This document shows positions 44,235-54,790 of a DNA stretch of 64,000 bases, one piece after another. The translations under genes were made by a program, and so were the position numbers. This DNA comes from Ashinkailepas kermadecensis. Its lineage: Eukaryota; Arthropoda; Thecostraca; Neolepadidae. Numbering within the stretch: the stretch's first letter is position 1; each line of letters opens with the position of its first letter. Location: the NCBI GenBank assembly GCA_034440615.1, contig JAOTOM010002254.1:1-64000 (forward strand), in the 5' to 3' direction. Under the pieces are notes generated by a model that was given only the letters and a program-made list of their open reading frames with translations, did not search any database and had not been told where the DNA came from.

Positions 44235-44831
44235 GGAGTGTTGAAGCCGGCCGGTCGGCACCGCACCAGCTCACCGCGACCGGACTGTTTACTGAGCACA
44301 TCCGCCACGTGGCATTGGCAGTACAGTCCAACGATCCATGAGGAAAACAGTCGCGGGTGTGGAAATGGCGAGGCGCCTGAGCTCGACTGCTCGTGTTCTC
44401 CGGTTCGTCCGGGAGTGGTCTGTACGCCCTCAGCAGCTGCGGCTTAGCAGCGCGGCTTAGCAGCGCGGCTTAGCAGCGCGGCTCAGCGACACGGCTCAAC
44501 GGCACAGCTCAGCAGCATGGCTCAGCAGCATGGCTCAGCGGCACGGCTCAACAGTGCGGCTCAGCGGCACACACTGCCTGTCACTGCACTCGCCCAACAC
44601 TGCCAGCTGAAGTGGGCGCCATCACGGAGCGTCCCAGCCTCAAACACAGCTCGGGCGAACCCGTTTACATTACGATATCCGAAGACGGAGTGACGTCACT
44701 GCGGTCAGACTTTCGAGCATGACTGGACTTTCGAGCTATATCCCTGGTGCTGAAGTTTGATATTAAGATCATAGTTTCATGAAACGAGATCACTAACAGT
44801 AAGTGCATATATACAGTACACACACACACAC

Positions 44832-44904
<73 letters not shown>

Positions 44905-47900
44905 AAGGCACAGCGAGGGGGGTTGTCAACCAAGAATACACTAGATCAAACAATACATGTTGACATTTGTATCACGTAAAAACATACATTTTCCCGCATG
45001 CTCCTCGCGCTGAAAGCTGTCTGTTTCATCACATATTTTTTTCGGTCAGCCCCTGAAGAAAATACAGGCTGTGCCCTTATATATGCACACATACATACAT
45101 GCATGTCCAAAAAGTAGAGCACACTCACCTGCGACGCCTGCACCATGATGGGCACTCCCAGCAGCTTCTGACCGGTCAGGCCCATGGCCAGCGGCACAGA
45201 CTCCACGTCCTTGAACTCGACGTACACGATGCCCTTGAAGCGGCGCGTCTTGTTGCACATGATCATGCGCACGTCCGTCACCTGCGGGGGCAGCGCGGGA
45301 CGTCAGCCGTCAGCCGTCAGCTTTCCGCCGTCAGCCCACGGTGCTCCAGTCCGACCCTCCGCCGTCTCTCCTCGACCACACGGAGCAGAACTATACCATC
45401 ATCCGTGCAACACGACACGACAGGTGGCGGCAGCACGACACGACACGGCATGTGGCGGCGATACGACACGGCAGGTAGCGGCAACACGACACGACAGGTA
45501 GCGGCAACACGACACGACAGGTGGCGGCAACACACGACAGGTGGCGGCAGCACGACACGACACGGCACGGCACGGCAGGTTGCGACAACACGACAGGGCA
45601 GGTGGCAGCAACACGACGACAGGTGGCGGCAACACAACACGACAGGTGGCGGCAACACGACACGACAGGTGGCGGCAACACGACACGACAGGTGGCGGCA
45701 ACACGACACGACAGGTGGCAGCAACACGACACGACAGGTGTCGGCAACACGACACGACAGGTGGCGGCAGCACGCCACGACAGGTAGCGGCAACACGACA
45801 CGACAGGTGGCGGCGACACGAAAGTGGCCCGGCTGTCCACGTCACGTAGGCACCGGACGTCATCAGGACGCCACACACGGCACATCTGGACTGGCATGTC
45901 CGCTTCATGCACACACGAAGTTTCTGCGTAGGCAGTCTACCCGGCGTTCTTGGCGACTCAGCGTGGCGAGGTCTGTCCGAGGTGCCCCCACTGCGGCGGC
46001 TGCGTCGGATCCAACTGACCTTTCCAACGGCCGAGAAGAACTCCTCGAGGTCCTTGGTGCGCACGCGCTGAGACAGCTGCATGCAGAGTACGGTGCGTGC
46101 GTCGCGCTCTTCGGGGGTCAGGTGAGCCCGGTCTCCGCCCCGGTTGCTGGAAACACAGCAAACCAAACTGTTCACTGAAGAGATGATACCATCGCTCAAT
46201 GAAATGCTCGATCAATACCGCATTATACCCTTTTGTCTATATAGAACAGGATGCATATACTTTTGCTTGCCATTTGCTTAGCGTCTAGAACTCAAGTAAG
46301 CACAATAACGTTTGCCTTCGGATGCAAATATTGCAGCTACGAAACGAAAACGCTGCAATGACAGTCGAACTATTCACTGTAAGAAGGCATATTCAGGCGC
46401 CTTCCACCGACGCTTGCTTGTGCTCCGCCTCACCCCTTGAAGCGAGCAGGGGAGCGGCTGCGGCGATAGTCCCTGCGCCGGTCCCGGCCGCGGTCCGGAC
46501 TGCGCGAGCGGCGCCGCCGTCGGTCTCCGTCCCGCCGGCTGCTGCGGTCGCGGCTCCGGTCGCCGTCGCGGCTGCGGTCGCCGTCGCGGCTGCGGTCGCC
46601 GTCGCGGCTGCGGTCGCCGTCCCGGCTGCGGTCGCCGTCGCGGTCGCCGTCGCGGCTGCGGCTGCGGCGCCGCCTGTCCCTGTCCTTGCTACGGCTGCGG
46701 CGACTGCCACCGCTACTGCTGGACAGGCAGTGACGACACAGACAACCGCGTCAGTCAGACACAGTGGAGTGTCGGGCGGGCCGGCCCGTTGGGGAGGCGT
46801 CAAGCTGACCGGTCAGGTCGTGTTAGGCGACTACACCGTGGTGGCGGGCAGATCAGGCCGTTCGCAGCTAGCGGAACTGATGGGAGGGGGGGAGGCTCAG
46901 TCAGGCCGGACCTCATCGGGTCGACCGGCAGACGTGTGTCAGCATGCAGACCCGACTGCACGAGCGGACAGGCTGCGACGCTGGCATGTGCTGGCCGGTA
47001 GGCTGGGGTGACAGACGGACACATCAAACACGGATAATTAAGTAAGGGGGCGTTTGTGGAGACGTCAAATGGGCATGAGCACGACGGTGGAGAGGGGGCA
47101 TATCGGCAAGTCAGTGAAGGTGGCTGGACACGCACATTAGTGTAGAATTTAGCATAGCGAGAAATATAAACGGAACGCAATATCCCTTAGCACCCGAACG
47201 AAATGTATTCCATTTGACATAATTTGCACAACTTCACACATGACGCAACAGCAACCGCCTCGTACGCTGAATCATCCGGTATAATTTCTTGCAACAACTT
47301 CTTTTATAGTCTCCCATGCATAAGCACGGGGGTCAGGGGAGGTAATTGTGAACATTTCAGCTTGTAAGTGTTGCAGCCTGACACAGGGCATGTAGCCAGA
47401 TTTCAGCAAATGGTGAAATTTACTGCATATGTTCACATAGCTTGAACCAAACTTTGTATGTTCCATATCACAGAAATGTCTGCTCAATTGCATAGTGAAC
47501 TGAACATAGCGACTGACAACTGGGCGCGTACCGTGAATCTTATTCGCTTCACTTAATGCTAGTTTTCAGCCAGGAACCGACAGGTGAAAGTCGACAACTT
47601 CAGAAAATGATCATGAATTGAAGGCAAAAAAATATTGCGATATCCCCTCGATGAACTCAGATATCACCGCAATGCCAGTCCGGAAGGGGCCATCCAACTC
47701 ACATTTTTTTCTTCGCATCAGAGCTGCGGCCATTCTCTTTGCTCTTGCTATCGCCTTCCTAAGAGAACAGCAAAGATGAATGCGCAGAAAGAGGAGGAAC
47801 AAAGACAGCATTAATGTCACGAATGGATTCAACCGGCGGCAACACCCGCGTCAACAACACACGACCCCATCGCAGCACACGACAGCGCACGTCCACAACG

Positions 47901-49984
47901 CCAACCGACGTCCAAGCGAGCCCCGCTCATTCTCAGCGTACCCACCAGCTCGCTCGCCCGCTCGCTCGCCCGCACTCGGTCCATGCGCTCTCGCTCTCCA
48001 ATACCCGTGGTACAAACCTGGTGTCAACGTGATTTCGCTACAAGGCCGACGAAAGGCAACACACAATCTGCAAAATATTTGCATTTCAATACCGATTGTC
48101 TGCGCACATTGCACGTCATGAACACGACAGGCACACAATTTCGCACACGCACACACTTCCAAAGCATGTATAATAACGCGATCAGCATTCATTACCTGTT
48201 TCGATAATGGAACTGCTCGACGTTATTCACCGAAACAAGCACATTATCATGGTGTTATTAAGTACAGATTAGTTAAATAGCATTATAATTTTGAAGTAAA
48301 CAAAATGACACCCGAAACTACCGAAAGGGCGTGAGGATACAATCGTCATGGAATCATGCATATGCTTACCACAGTGCCTGCACAATTAGTGAATGTCTTT
48401 AAATATTTCCTGAAATGCTTTGCGTTACGGGCGTATGGTAGAACCCTATATGTAGTAACGACTTATGAAGATTTCCAATGATTGCTTTCATCACACGTAC
48501 ACAGTAAGCTCCGGAGCCAGTGATTGTGAATCACTTGCTCCGATGTTGGTTATTGGTTTTACGACACGTCGACCGTTGAGTCATGAAGCGTCGCCAATCT
48601 CTCACGCCGATTGGTCGCGAGCGAAGAGTAGCGACAGGTGAGACTCGAACCCACAACCTTTCGATTGTGAGACGAGTATCTTACCCCTAGACCACTCTTC
48701 CCCTACTTGCTCCGATGTGATATGTGCAGTAGAGAGGAGGGGTTCGCCCTTCCCTCTTTCACAGAACACAGCTGAGCAATCTGCAAGGTGAGCGGTCTTC
48801 TCGTACATCAGTACACAACTGAGCAATACCAGAACTGTGATGACAACTCGGAAACTTTTGTAACTTCATACCTCGAAGGTATGTAACTGCACAAATACCT
48901 ACAATTGTACCATATGCAACTACAGGTGGATAGCATCTCAAGGAAAAAGCAACACCGAGTGCCTTTCCTACCTCGAAGGTGCCGTCTGCCGAGATATTTC
49001 AGGTTTCGGCAACAGCTCTCTGAACATGCCCATCATTATCAAGAGAGTCTGAAACAACTCGCCTCTCCAAACGTCATCAACGTGATAAGGCCCTGAGTAG
49101 CTTGCCAATAATTCAGCACGGCCATCATTATAATTAGTTTTAAATACTTATTTGGAGATTACCGAAATAAACGATAATTCACATTTTGGCACACAAAAAT
49201 CAAGTAACATTCACGGTTGAAATCGCACTAAACAGACTGTTGTCTTCCACGGAACAGTGAAAATCTTACAATAAATATTTTCGGTGGATTAAAATTTGTG
49301 TGGAGGGACAGGGACCAGGGTAAAGACAAGAAACACATTTGCACACATGGTCTTCAGATGCATCGTTCATGATAATATCATATCATAGAAGAATATCAAT
49401 AATAAGTATGTCAATAATATCAAATAATATAATATCATCGAAATCGGCATACACCAGCATAGCGCGATAAGGGGTGGCAGTTCATGTACTCCTCTCTGGA
49501 TACGATGACCAGGGGCGTCCGTGCTTTGGTAAGACTTTTCTCCAGACAACCTATGGTGAGATAAGGAAAAGTCTTAGGAATGTCAGCTATAGCAAATCAC
49601 GACATACTTCAACACAAACAACACCGGGCAGAGTTAAATGTCAGATCGATAATAAAAATGTGGTGCCCACGAACCATCGTTCTAAATAATAAGCAAAATG
49701 ATTAAATATTAATGTTAGGGTGCATCGAAACCAGTTGAATGTTTCGGACAACATTATAAGAAGAGGCAACATACACTACATCAGAAACCATGTCAACTCA
49801 GGTCAAACAGGCAACGTTCAACCATTTGATGCAAATGAGGCTGCACAAGAACATGTCATCAGAGTTACTCGCCGTTGGTCAGAGCCGGTGTAATAGTTGT
49901 GAAGTTCACATTATGCTGTTGGTCACATACCTTTTTACTGAAGGGTGCCTCCAACAGCTCGTGGACATCCAGATCATCAGCCAT
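38339..49984 (-). CDS. RBM39: RBM39 / CAPER splicing factor, complete, 10 coding exons, 512 aa
   Basis: Nuclear RNA-binding splicing factor and coactivator of the U2AF65-like family. Exons (minus strand, 5' to 3'): 49931-49984, 47703-47758, 46434-46718, 46020-46146, 45129-45281, 43269-43484, 41454-41661, 40482-40620, 39387-39574, 38339-38451. All introns are GT/AG and the phases join over 1539 nt. Start [15 protein letters not shown] matches the family N-terminus. Residues 37-131 are an Arg/Ser/Asp RS domain; RRM1 is about 150-226 (RNP2 VLCMQL, RNP1 [10 protein letters not shown]); RRM2 about 251-325 ([15 protein letters not shown]); the C-terminal UHM is about 400-500 with the R-W-F motif at 472-474 that binds ULM ligands. 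The human protein is about 530 aa; the RRM2-UHM linker is shorter here. TTTCCTTTTCAG two bases before the ATG suggests an intron in the 5' UTR. The tetraspanin is convergent downstream. Confidence 0.97.
38640..38912 (-). mobile_element. tRNA-derived SINE, family B
   Basis: The minus strand starts GCCTCGGTAGCTCAGTTGG and GGTTAGAAAGCTGGCC, followed by the body, and ends ATAAAGCCACCCAAATAAT. The same body (CTGGTTCATAAAGCCACCCC) recurs at 41800-42118 and 43578-43905. It lies in RBM39 intron 9, in the sense orientation. Confidence 0.82.
39387..39574 (-). CDS. RBM39: RBM39 exon 9 (UHM core)
   Basis: Encodes the UHM segment [20 protein letters not shown] to [10 protein letters not shown], with the R-W-F ligand-binding motif, and ends before GTGAGA. 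The acceptor (ACACGCCCGCAG) is pyrimidine-poor and sits about 20 bp from the end of the 36-bp minisatellite. Confidence 0.95.
39590..40202. repeat. 36-bp minisatellite in RBM39 intron 8
   Basis: About 17 units of CCGGTGGTTATCGACAACAC then CGCCGCCAACTGTCA, ending within about 20 bp of the exon 9 acceptor. A unit-internal interruption lies at 40068-40094. Confidence 0.96.
40482..40620 (-). CDS. RBM39: RBM39 exon 8 (linker to UHM)
   Basis: Starts after CGTCTGGCTCAG. Encodes [15 protein letters not shown] and the conserved [15 protein letters not shown], ending in phase 2 before GTGAGT. Confidence 0.94.
40958..41453. repeat. ~60-bp minisatellite made of the RBM39 exon 7 end plus its splice donor
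   Basis: On the minus strand each unit reads GCCACCGGCCGCCTCCAGCT, GATGGCC, a variable base group, CTGGCACAGG, GTGAGGGGTGGATCC. The first 40 bp match exon 7 codons ([13 protein letters not shown]), then the GTGAG donor. About eight copies follow the true exon, decaying with distance (the oldest near 40990 retains [10 protein letters not shown]). Confidence 0.95.
41454..41661 (-). CDS. RBM39: RBM39 exon 7 (RRM2 end and linker)
   Basis: Encodes [20 protein letters not shown] through [11 protein letters not shown] to [13 protein letters not shown], ending in phase 1 before GTGAGA. The final ~40 bp and the donor are repeated in tandem into intron 7 (see repeat at 40958-41453). Confidence 0.96.
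41800..42118 (-). mobile_element. tRNA-derived SINE, family B, near full length
   Basis: The minus strand head CTGGTAGCTCAGTTGGTTAG leads into a ~320-bp body with AGCTCTGCTTAGCAATAGGA and the end CATAAAGTCACCCCAGCAAG. It lies in RBM39 intron 6 about 140 bp upstream of exon 7. Confidence 0.83.
43269..43484 (-). CDS. RBM39: RBM39 exon 6 (RRM2 first part)
   Basis: 72 codons: AEKNRA, an eight-alanine run, then RRM2 from [16 protein letters not shown] to SKGYGFLT, where the RNP1 strand is split by intron 6. The alanine run replaces a less regular linker seen in relatives. Confidence 0.96.
43578..43905 (+). mobile_element. tRNA-derived SINE, family B, opposite orientation
   Basis: The plus strand head GCCTCGGTAGCTCAGTTGGT and a body ending TTCATAAAGCCACCCCAGCA match the two minus-strand copies. 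It lies in RBM39 intron 5, antisense to the gene. Confidence 0.83.
44115..44235. repeat. CAG/CAA trinucleotide repeat in RBM39 intron 5
   Basis: (CAR)n on the plus strand, with a pure (CAG) run of about 19 units at 44178-44233; the RBM39 transcript would carry CUG/UUG. Not exonic on current evidence. Confidence 0.95.
44445..44575. repeat. ~14-bp tandem repeat (GGCTTAGCAGCGC)
   Basis: About nine variable units of CGGCTCAGCAGCAT or CGGCTTAGCAGCG in RBM39 intron 5. Confidence 0.85.
44815..44901. repeat. (CA)n(TA)n microsatellite
   Basis: Short CA run followed by about 34 TA units in RBM39 intron 5. Confidence 0.96.
45129..45281 (-). CDS. RBM39: RBM39 exon 5 (RRM1 second half)
   Basis: 51 codons from VTDVRMIM through RNP1 ([10 protein letters not shown]) to PIMVQASQ, phase 0 at both ends, GTGAGT donor. 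Near-identical in pattern to the family consensus. Confidence 0.96.
45405..45832. repeat. 23-bp minisatellite (CACGACACGACAGGTGGCGG) in RBM39 intron 4
   Basis: About 18 units of ACACGACACGACAGGTGGCG then GCA, with variants, filling most of the 738-bp intron between exons 4 and 5. Confidence 0.95.
46020..46146 (-). CDS. RBM39: RBM39 exon 4 (RRM1 first half)
   Basis: Encodes [20 protein letters not shown] and [11 protein letters not shown]: the RRM1 beta1 RNP2 strand and helix 1. Acceptor GCTGTGTTTCCAG, donor GTCAGT. Confidence 0.95.
46434..46718 (-). CDS. RBM39: RBM39 exon 3 (RS domain)
   Basis: 285 nt encoding Arg-Ser-Asp-Gly repeats. An 18-bp unit (about 46560-46660) gives repeated RDGDRS hexapeptides, then [14 protein letters not shown] and [12 protein letters not shown]. 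The alanine/threonine/valine-rich open frames in the other phases here are shadows of this GC-rich repeat. Confidence 0.92.
47703..47758 (-). CDS. RBM39: RBM39 exon 2
   Basis: A 56-nt exon between TGTTCTCTTAG and GTGAGT, encoding [18 protein letters not shown] and two bases of the next codon. The lysine/serine-rich composition fits the pre-RS region, and the phases match on both sides. Confidence 0.85.
48547..48704 (-). mobile_element. tRNA-derived SINE (family A), with target-site duplication
   Basis: Full head, body and tail on the minus strand. The 14-bp duplication ACTTGCTCCGATGT occurs at 48533-48546 and 48705-48718. It lies in RBM39 intron 1, in the sense orientation. Confidence 0.9.
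49931..49984 (-). CDS. RBM39: RBM39 exon 1 (start)
   Basis: Eighteen codons from the ATG, ending AAA AAG before GTATGT. The encoded acidic peptide [18 protein letters not shown] is the recognisable RBM39 N-terminus. A splice-acceptor-like CGTTTCCTTTTCAG ends at 49987, leaving two bases of leader in this exon. Confidence 0.93.
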
Positions 49985-50229
49985 GGCTGAAAAGGAAACG
50001 AGTGTCAGCAGTGCCACTGTCAGATGTGGCATCTGGGCCACAATCTTCAGGTACAGGTGGCCTCACTGGCTATCCGGCCGCTTCCCTGGAACACCACTGG
50101 GAATTCGGCCGGGGAAACGCACACGAATCACCGTAGCGTCATAATAATCACAACAGACATCACAATTCGCCACACGATTCCCGGGGCGCCAGTGCGCTCA
50201 GTGTTCAATTCGTCGTCTATGCCTATATC

Positions 50230-50652
50230 AATATTCGGATATTTTCGTTAAGTATCATGTTTTCTTTCTTTCTTCTTTCTTCATACTTCGTTTGTCCTTT
50301 CTCCTTTCTCCTTAGTGTAGTAATAGTTTAGGAGATGTACGTGCAAGATTAGGGATTTTAAATTATTTCCCCATTAACACCTATAGCAGTTTTTTTCTGG
50401 AGCCCTCGAAGACGTTACTAGCATTGCTAATTTTCTGAGAGGGCTTCAGGAACATCTTTTACTAATATCTGGTGGCAGGATCTGTCCAGCAAGAAACAGG
50501 AGCAGGGAGTGGTGTGATCTAACTTGACTTGCTTACCATGACCTACTTCTCATCCCTGGAATTTAACGTAATTAGGTCGCACGGGTATGGAAGGGCACTC
50601 CTGCCTACCTATTAATAGGTAGGGGAATAAAAAAAAAAAAAAAAAAAAAATA
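50230..50652 (+). mobile_element. Retroelement 3' end with poly(A) tail (putative)
   Basis: An unassigned segment ends with the perfect 20-bp palindrome CCTACCTATTAATAGGTAGG, then GGGAATA and about 22 A residues (50630-50651). A hairpin followed by an A tail is typical of retroposed 3' ends; no coding part was recognised. Confidence 0.5.
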
Positions 50653-50689
50653 TCCAGTTGAATGACATTGTTTTTACTTTATTGTAAAT

Positions 50690-50900
50690 GGATATGTGTC
50701 ACATGCCACCTAAACTCCAAAGGTGTAGGTTTTACCATATCCAGCACCCATAGGTGTAGGTTTTATGTGACCCAATGTCCATATGTAGGCTTGACACTAT
50801 CCACATCTGTATGTAGGTTGCATGTCATGACAAATCACTGGGGCTGGGCTTGGTCAATTTATTGTAGATTACCATAGGTTTTACAGCATCCAACATACAT
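50690..50900. repeat. Low-copy repeat built on CATCCATAGGTGTAGG
   Basis: Reiterated motifs CACCCATAGGTGTAGGTTTT and AATCACTGGGGCTGGG. Similar clusters lie at 53020-53100, 53340-53610 and 54350-54790. Confidence 0.75.
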
Positions 50901-51394
50901 TGCTTTTGAAATTAAAGATCCGTGTATTTTAATACCAGTGGAAAGCCATCACACATTGCAGCACATATTTTTAATCAGACATTCTAATGCGAGTGCAGAA
51001 GATTACCAACCAGTGCAATGTTAAAATATGTGTGAATTTCACATTGAATACATTATTGAAGGTAACATTATCAAATAAACCATGACATTCTTCCCAAACA
51101 TATTTAACTTGGTTATCATAGATGACACAAAATGCACCATATAATCATATAACAGACACCAGCATATTTTATCAACATTATTTTGATATCCTAGCTCATT
51201 GTTGTTTTTGTTGTTAATAGTGTTGCAAACATGAAACTTTGTTATACATGCACATATTTATTGTACATACATACTGTAGTATCGTGCGCTACGAACCCCG
51301 TGCGTGTGCGCTGCCACCTATTGGCACAGTTGGGCACCAGGCATTGTACTGTCACGTGGCAGCAACGCCAGAGCTGACGTGTAATTTGCCAATC

Positions 51395-51903
51395 AGCTGG
51401 GCTAAAGGGGTGCGGCACTGGACTGGGGTGGCGCCGGCCGCGCCCAGTGTCGGGCGAGCAGTGACAGTCGGGCTAAAGGGGTGCGGCTCTGGACTGGGGT
51501 GGCGCCGGCCGCGCCCAGTGTCGGGCGAGCAGTGACAGTCGGGCTAAAGGGGTGCGGCTCTGGACTGGGGTGTCGCCGGCCGCGCCCAGTGTCGGGCGAG
51601 CAGTGACAGTCGGGCTAAAGGGGTGCGGCTCTGGACTGGGGTGGCGCCGGCCGCGCCCAGTGTCGGGCGAGCAGTGACAGTCGGGCTAAAGGGGTGCGGC
51701 TCTGGACTGGGGTGGCGCCGGCCGCGCCCAGTGTCGGGCGAGCAGTGACAGTCGGGCTAAAGGGGCGCGGCTCTGGACTGGGGTGGCGCCGGCCGCGCCC
51801 AGTGTCGGGCGAGCAGTGACAGTCGGGCTAAAGGGGTGCGGCTCTGGACTGGGGTGGCGCCGGCCGCGCCCAGTGTCGGGCGAGCAGTCACAGTCGGGCG
51901 TTG
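51395..51903. repeat. 70-bp GC-rich minisatellite, ~7 units
   Basis: Very uniform units: GGGCTAAAGGGGTGCGGCTC, TGGACTGGGGTGGCGCCGGC, CGCGCCCAGTGTCGGGCGAG, CAGTGACAGTC. CpG-dense in otherwise AT-rich DNA; the uniformity suggests recent expansion or gene conversion. Confidence 0.97.
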
Positions 51904-53339
51904 CCCGGGGTCGCACTGAGCTGAGTTTTTCTCACCTTGTTATAGAAGACTAAGTGAATATGCCAATACAGGAGTGGTATTGGGATCGTGTTGGTGTGAC
52001 CGAAAGTGAACAGACACTACACATACATGCATTGTTATAAAGCTCCTGCACATACATTCTCATCAATATTTGTCAAATCTTTAACAATGCTTTGGCTTTT
52101 CCATTCCAGAGCCAGGGTCAGTATGTTGGGTGGAAACTTCTCAAGGATCTCTAGGTTTGTGTCGGGTACACTGTATCTAAACATGCATCCACAGTACACC
52201 AAAGCAATAATAACAGATCCAGCATGACAGCTGGCAGCCAATCTCACCAACAATAAGTCTCTATGTAGAAAGGCTAAACCTCTAGATTTTTTTATATCTA
52301 GACTTTAGAAGCACATAATATATGGCAGGTGGAATTGCACCAGTCACGGTACACAAGCAAACCTGTGATAGAACAGGTGACCTTGTGGTGGGACTAAAAG
52401 CTAGTGGGACAGGTGATTCCATGACATGACAGATGACCATGTGGCAGTACAAGAGCTCCTTGTTGATGTATACCAACATTGCCATACCATTCCATTATTC
52501 CTATTGGCATACTAGTCATGCAGAATTGGATCACAACTCATGATTTCAGAAAGCTGCTACATTTTTTTTTCAGGATGATGGGTCGGAATACAGCACTGGT
52601 TCATGTGCCAAATAAACTTACGATTATACAGCACAAGAGCATGAGAACCAGGGAAGATGGATAGGACAGCAGGCCCACAACTTTGGATGAGATTAACATG
52701 GACCTTTTGACCATTGCATAGAAAGAATACTTAGAAACTTCCCTCCCCGCCCAACTTTGAAATGGTTCACATGTCACTGGCACCATACATATATGCTACT
52801 CTTACCTAAAAATTGTGCACCACTGTATCTGGCCACAGCAAAACCACTTTAGACTAAAACTGTATTTGAAAAAGAAGCAGTTCGTCGTCCTACAGCGAAA
52901 AATTGGTACCGACATTCAAATTGAGATACTGCAAAATTCTGACCAAATGAACCTAGAGTCGGCGAGACAACAACGAATGGAGAAAATTTACACTGTAAAC
53001 TCATCCATGACCCAGCACCCATAGGAGGCATGCAACTCAACATCAGTAGGTTCGATGTGAACCAACACCCATATGCATCTATGGGCATCTATGGGCTTTA
53101 CATGATCACGCCTCCATAGAGTCGGGTTAGGTTATGTTAGGTTTCAGTTTCATCACAAATGGATGTATATGACTGCATATTGCCTGGATGCTGAAGTAAA
53201 TACTCATGAAATACGCCAGCTTGCTGATGGTATAATTCGTTTCTGACTGGGGCCAGGGCACATGTGACACTAACATTTCCAGGTTGAGAAATGGCTGTGG
53301 TAATCTGCAATAAAGTACCCCATAAATCACTACTTTATT

Positions 53340-53610
53340 GTAGATGGCCATGTGTAACATGCCAGCCAAACTACATATGTGTAGACTTAACACATCCAGC
53401 ATCCATAGGTGTAGGCTTTATGTGACCCAGCATCCATATGTGGGCTTGACACTATCGACATCTGTACGTAGGTCATATGTCATGACAAATCACTGGGACT
53501 GGGTTAGGTCAATTTATTGTAGATTACCACAGGCTTTACAGCATCCAACATCCATTGGTGTATGATTTAGGTAATTCAATGTCTCCAGGTAAAGGCATCA
53601 TCATTTGCCA
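53340..53610. repeat. Second cluster of the CATCCATAGGTGTAGG repeat
   Basis: Contains CATCCATAGGTGTAGGCTTT, GACAAATCACTGGGACTGGG and ATTTATTGTAGATTACCA, in the same order as 50690-50900, so this is a ~230-bp dispersed repeat with an internal tandem structure. Confidence 0.8.
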
Positions 53611-53618
53611 TACTAACT

Positions 53619-54022
53619 GATTGGGACTAGGTTGCATTTGTTTATTGCATGCTCATTGTTCACCAATACTAGGCTGGAAACAAACTATTTTTCCATCAGG
53701 AATATAGATATTCTGGTGATTCTTGAGATGAAAGGCTATGTTTTTAAATAGCAAATGCTTCATAGAACTGCATAATACCTGTAAGTTGAAAAAAAAAAAA
53801 AAAACAACAAACAGTGCCATCAGCAAGTGGGGATGTATTTGATTTTTTCAACTTACAGGTATTATGCAGTTATATGAAGCCATTTGCTATTTAAAAGCAT
53901 AGCCTTTCATCTCAAGAACCCCCAGAATATCTATATTCCTGATGGAAAATTGTTTGTTTCCGGCCTAATATTGGTGAAAAATGAGCATGCAATAAACAAA
54001 TGCAACTTAATCCCAAACAGAT
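53619..54022. repeat. Large foldback: inverted arms of ~175 bp
   Basis: The left arm (53619-53795) contains TTGCATTTGTTTATTGCATG and AACTGCATAATACCTGTAAG; the right arm (53848-54022) carries the same in inverse order. The spacer has A17 and GTGCCATCAGCAAGTGGGGA, which recurs just right of the right arm at 54041. Confidence 0.9.
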
Positions 54023-54139
54023 GGTTTATAAACAAACAGTGCCATCAGCAAGTGGGGATGTATTTGTTTATGAATGGCACCACTCCATGGAAGACTGCAA
54101 GCTATGGTGGTGGTTACTGGTTGTATGATGCATAGACAT

Positions 54140-54266
54140 TTTGGTCTATAACATCACCAATCTTTCATGCTGATTGGTAGTGGACAGACAATAGCAACTG
54201 GTCAGACTCAAACCATGTATCCTTCGGTTGGGAGTCAAGCACCATACCCCTCGACTACTGACCCCA
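54140..54266 (-). mobile_element. Highly diverged family A SINE
   Basis: The minus strand reads GGGGTCAGTAGTCGAGGGGT, GGTTTGAGTCTGACC and CTACCAATCAGCATGAAAGA, the same order of head, B box and body as family A with many substitutions. An old copy. Confidence 0.6.
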
Positions 54267-54349
54267 AAAACTGCAACAAACTGTAGTACTTGTTAGAAAT
54301 GAAGAGTGCAACATTTCTTCCTTTAAAATATTGGCAGATGTTGGCTTAG

Positions 54350-54790
54350 CATGAAGGACCATCCACAGGTGTATGTTGTATGTGACCCAACATCCATAGT
54401 AGGTTTTATGCCATCCATCATCCAGTATGCCACCCAACATCCATAGTAGGTTTTATGCCATCCATCATCCAGTATGCCACCCAACATCCATAGGTGTAGA
54501 TTGTATGCCATCCCACATCTGTAGGTGCAGGTCCTATGCCATACAAATAATTGGTTTAGATTATTGTAATTACCAAAGGTTCAATGTCATGCAACATCTC
54601 ATAGTGTAAGTTTCATGCCATCCAAGATCTGTAGGTATATGTGCCATGCAACTCAACATCTGTGTCAGCTTTATGCCACAAGAAAATGTTTGGAGATAGA
54701 TTTGGTTAGCTGTATACTATCATCATGTTATGTCCTTCAAAATTCATAGGTGCAGGCTTATGCCATTACAAATTGTTGGGGCTGAGTTGG
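54350..54790. repeat. Third cluster of the CATCCATAGGTGTAGG repeat
   Basis: Tandem units of CCCAACATCCATAGTAGGTT then TTATGCCATCCATCATCCAG (54390-54480), then diverged units to 54790. Confidence 0.8.

Noticed and set aside
44060..44341. Polyglutamine ORF on the plus strand
   Set aside because: It is antisense to RBM39 inside intron 5, made only of CAR triplets plus non-conserved flanks.
46322..47011. Alanine/valine-rich plus-strand ORF over the RS region
   Set aside because: It is a shadow of the RBM39 RS-domain exon on the minus strand, which has splice sites and family similarity.
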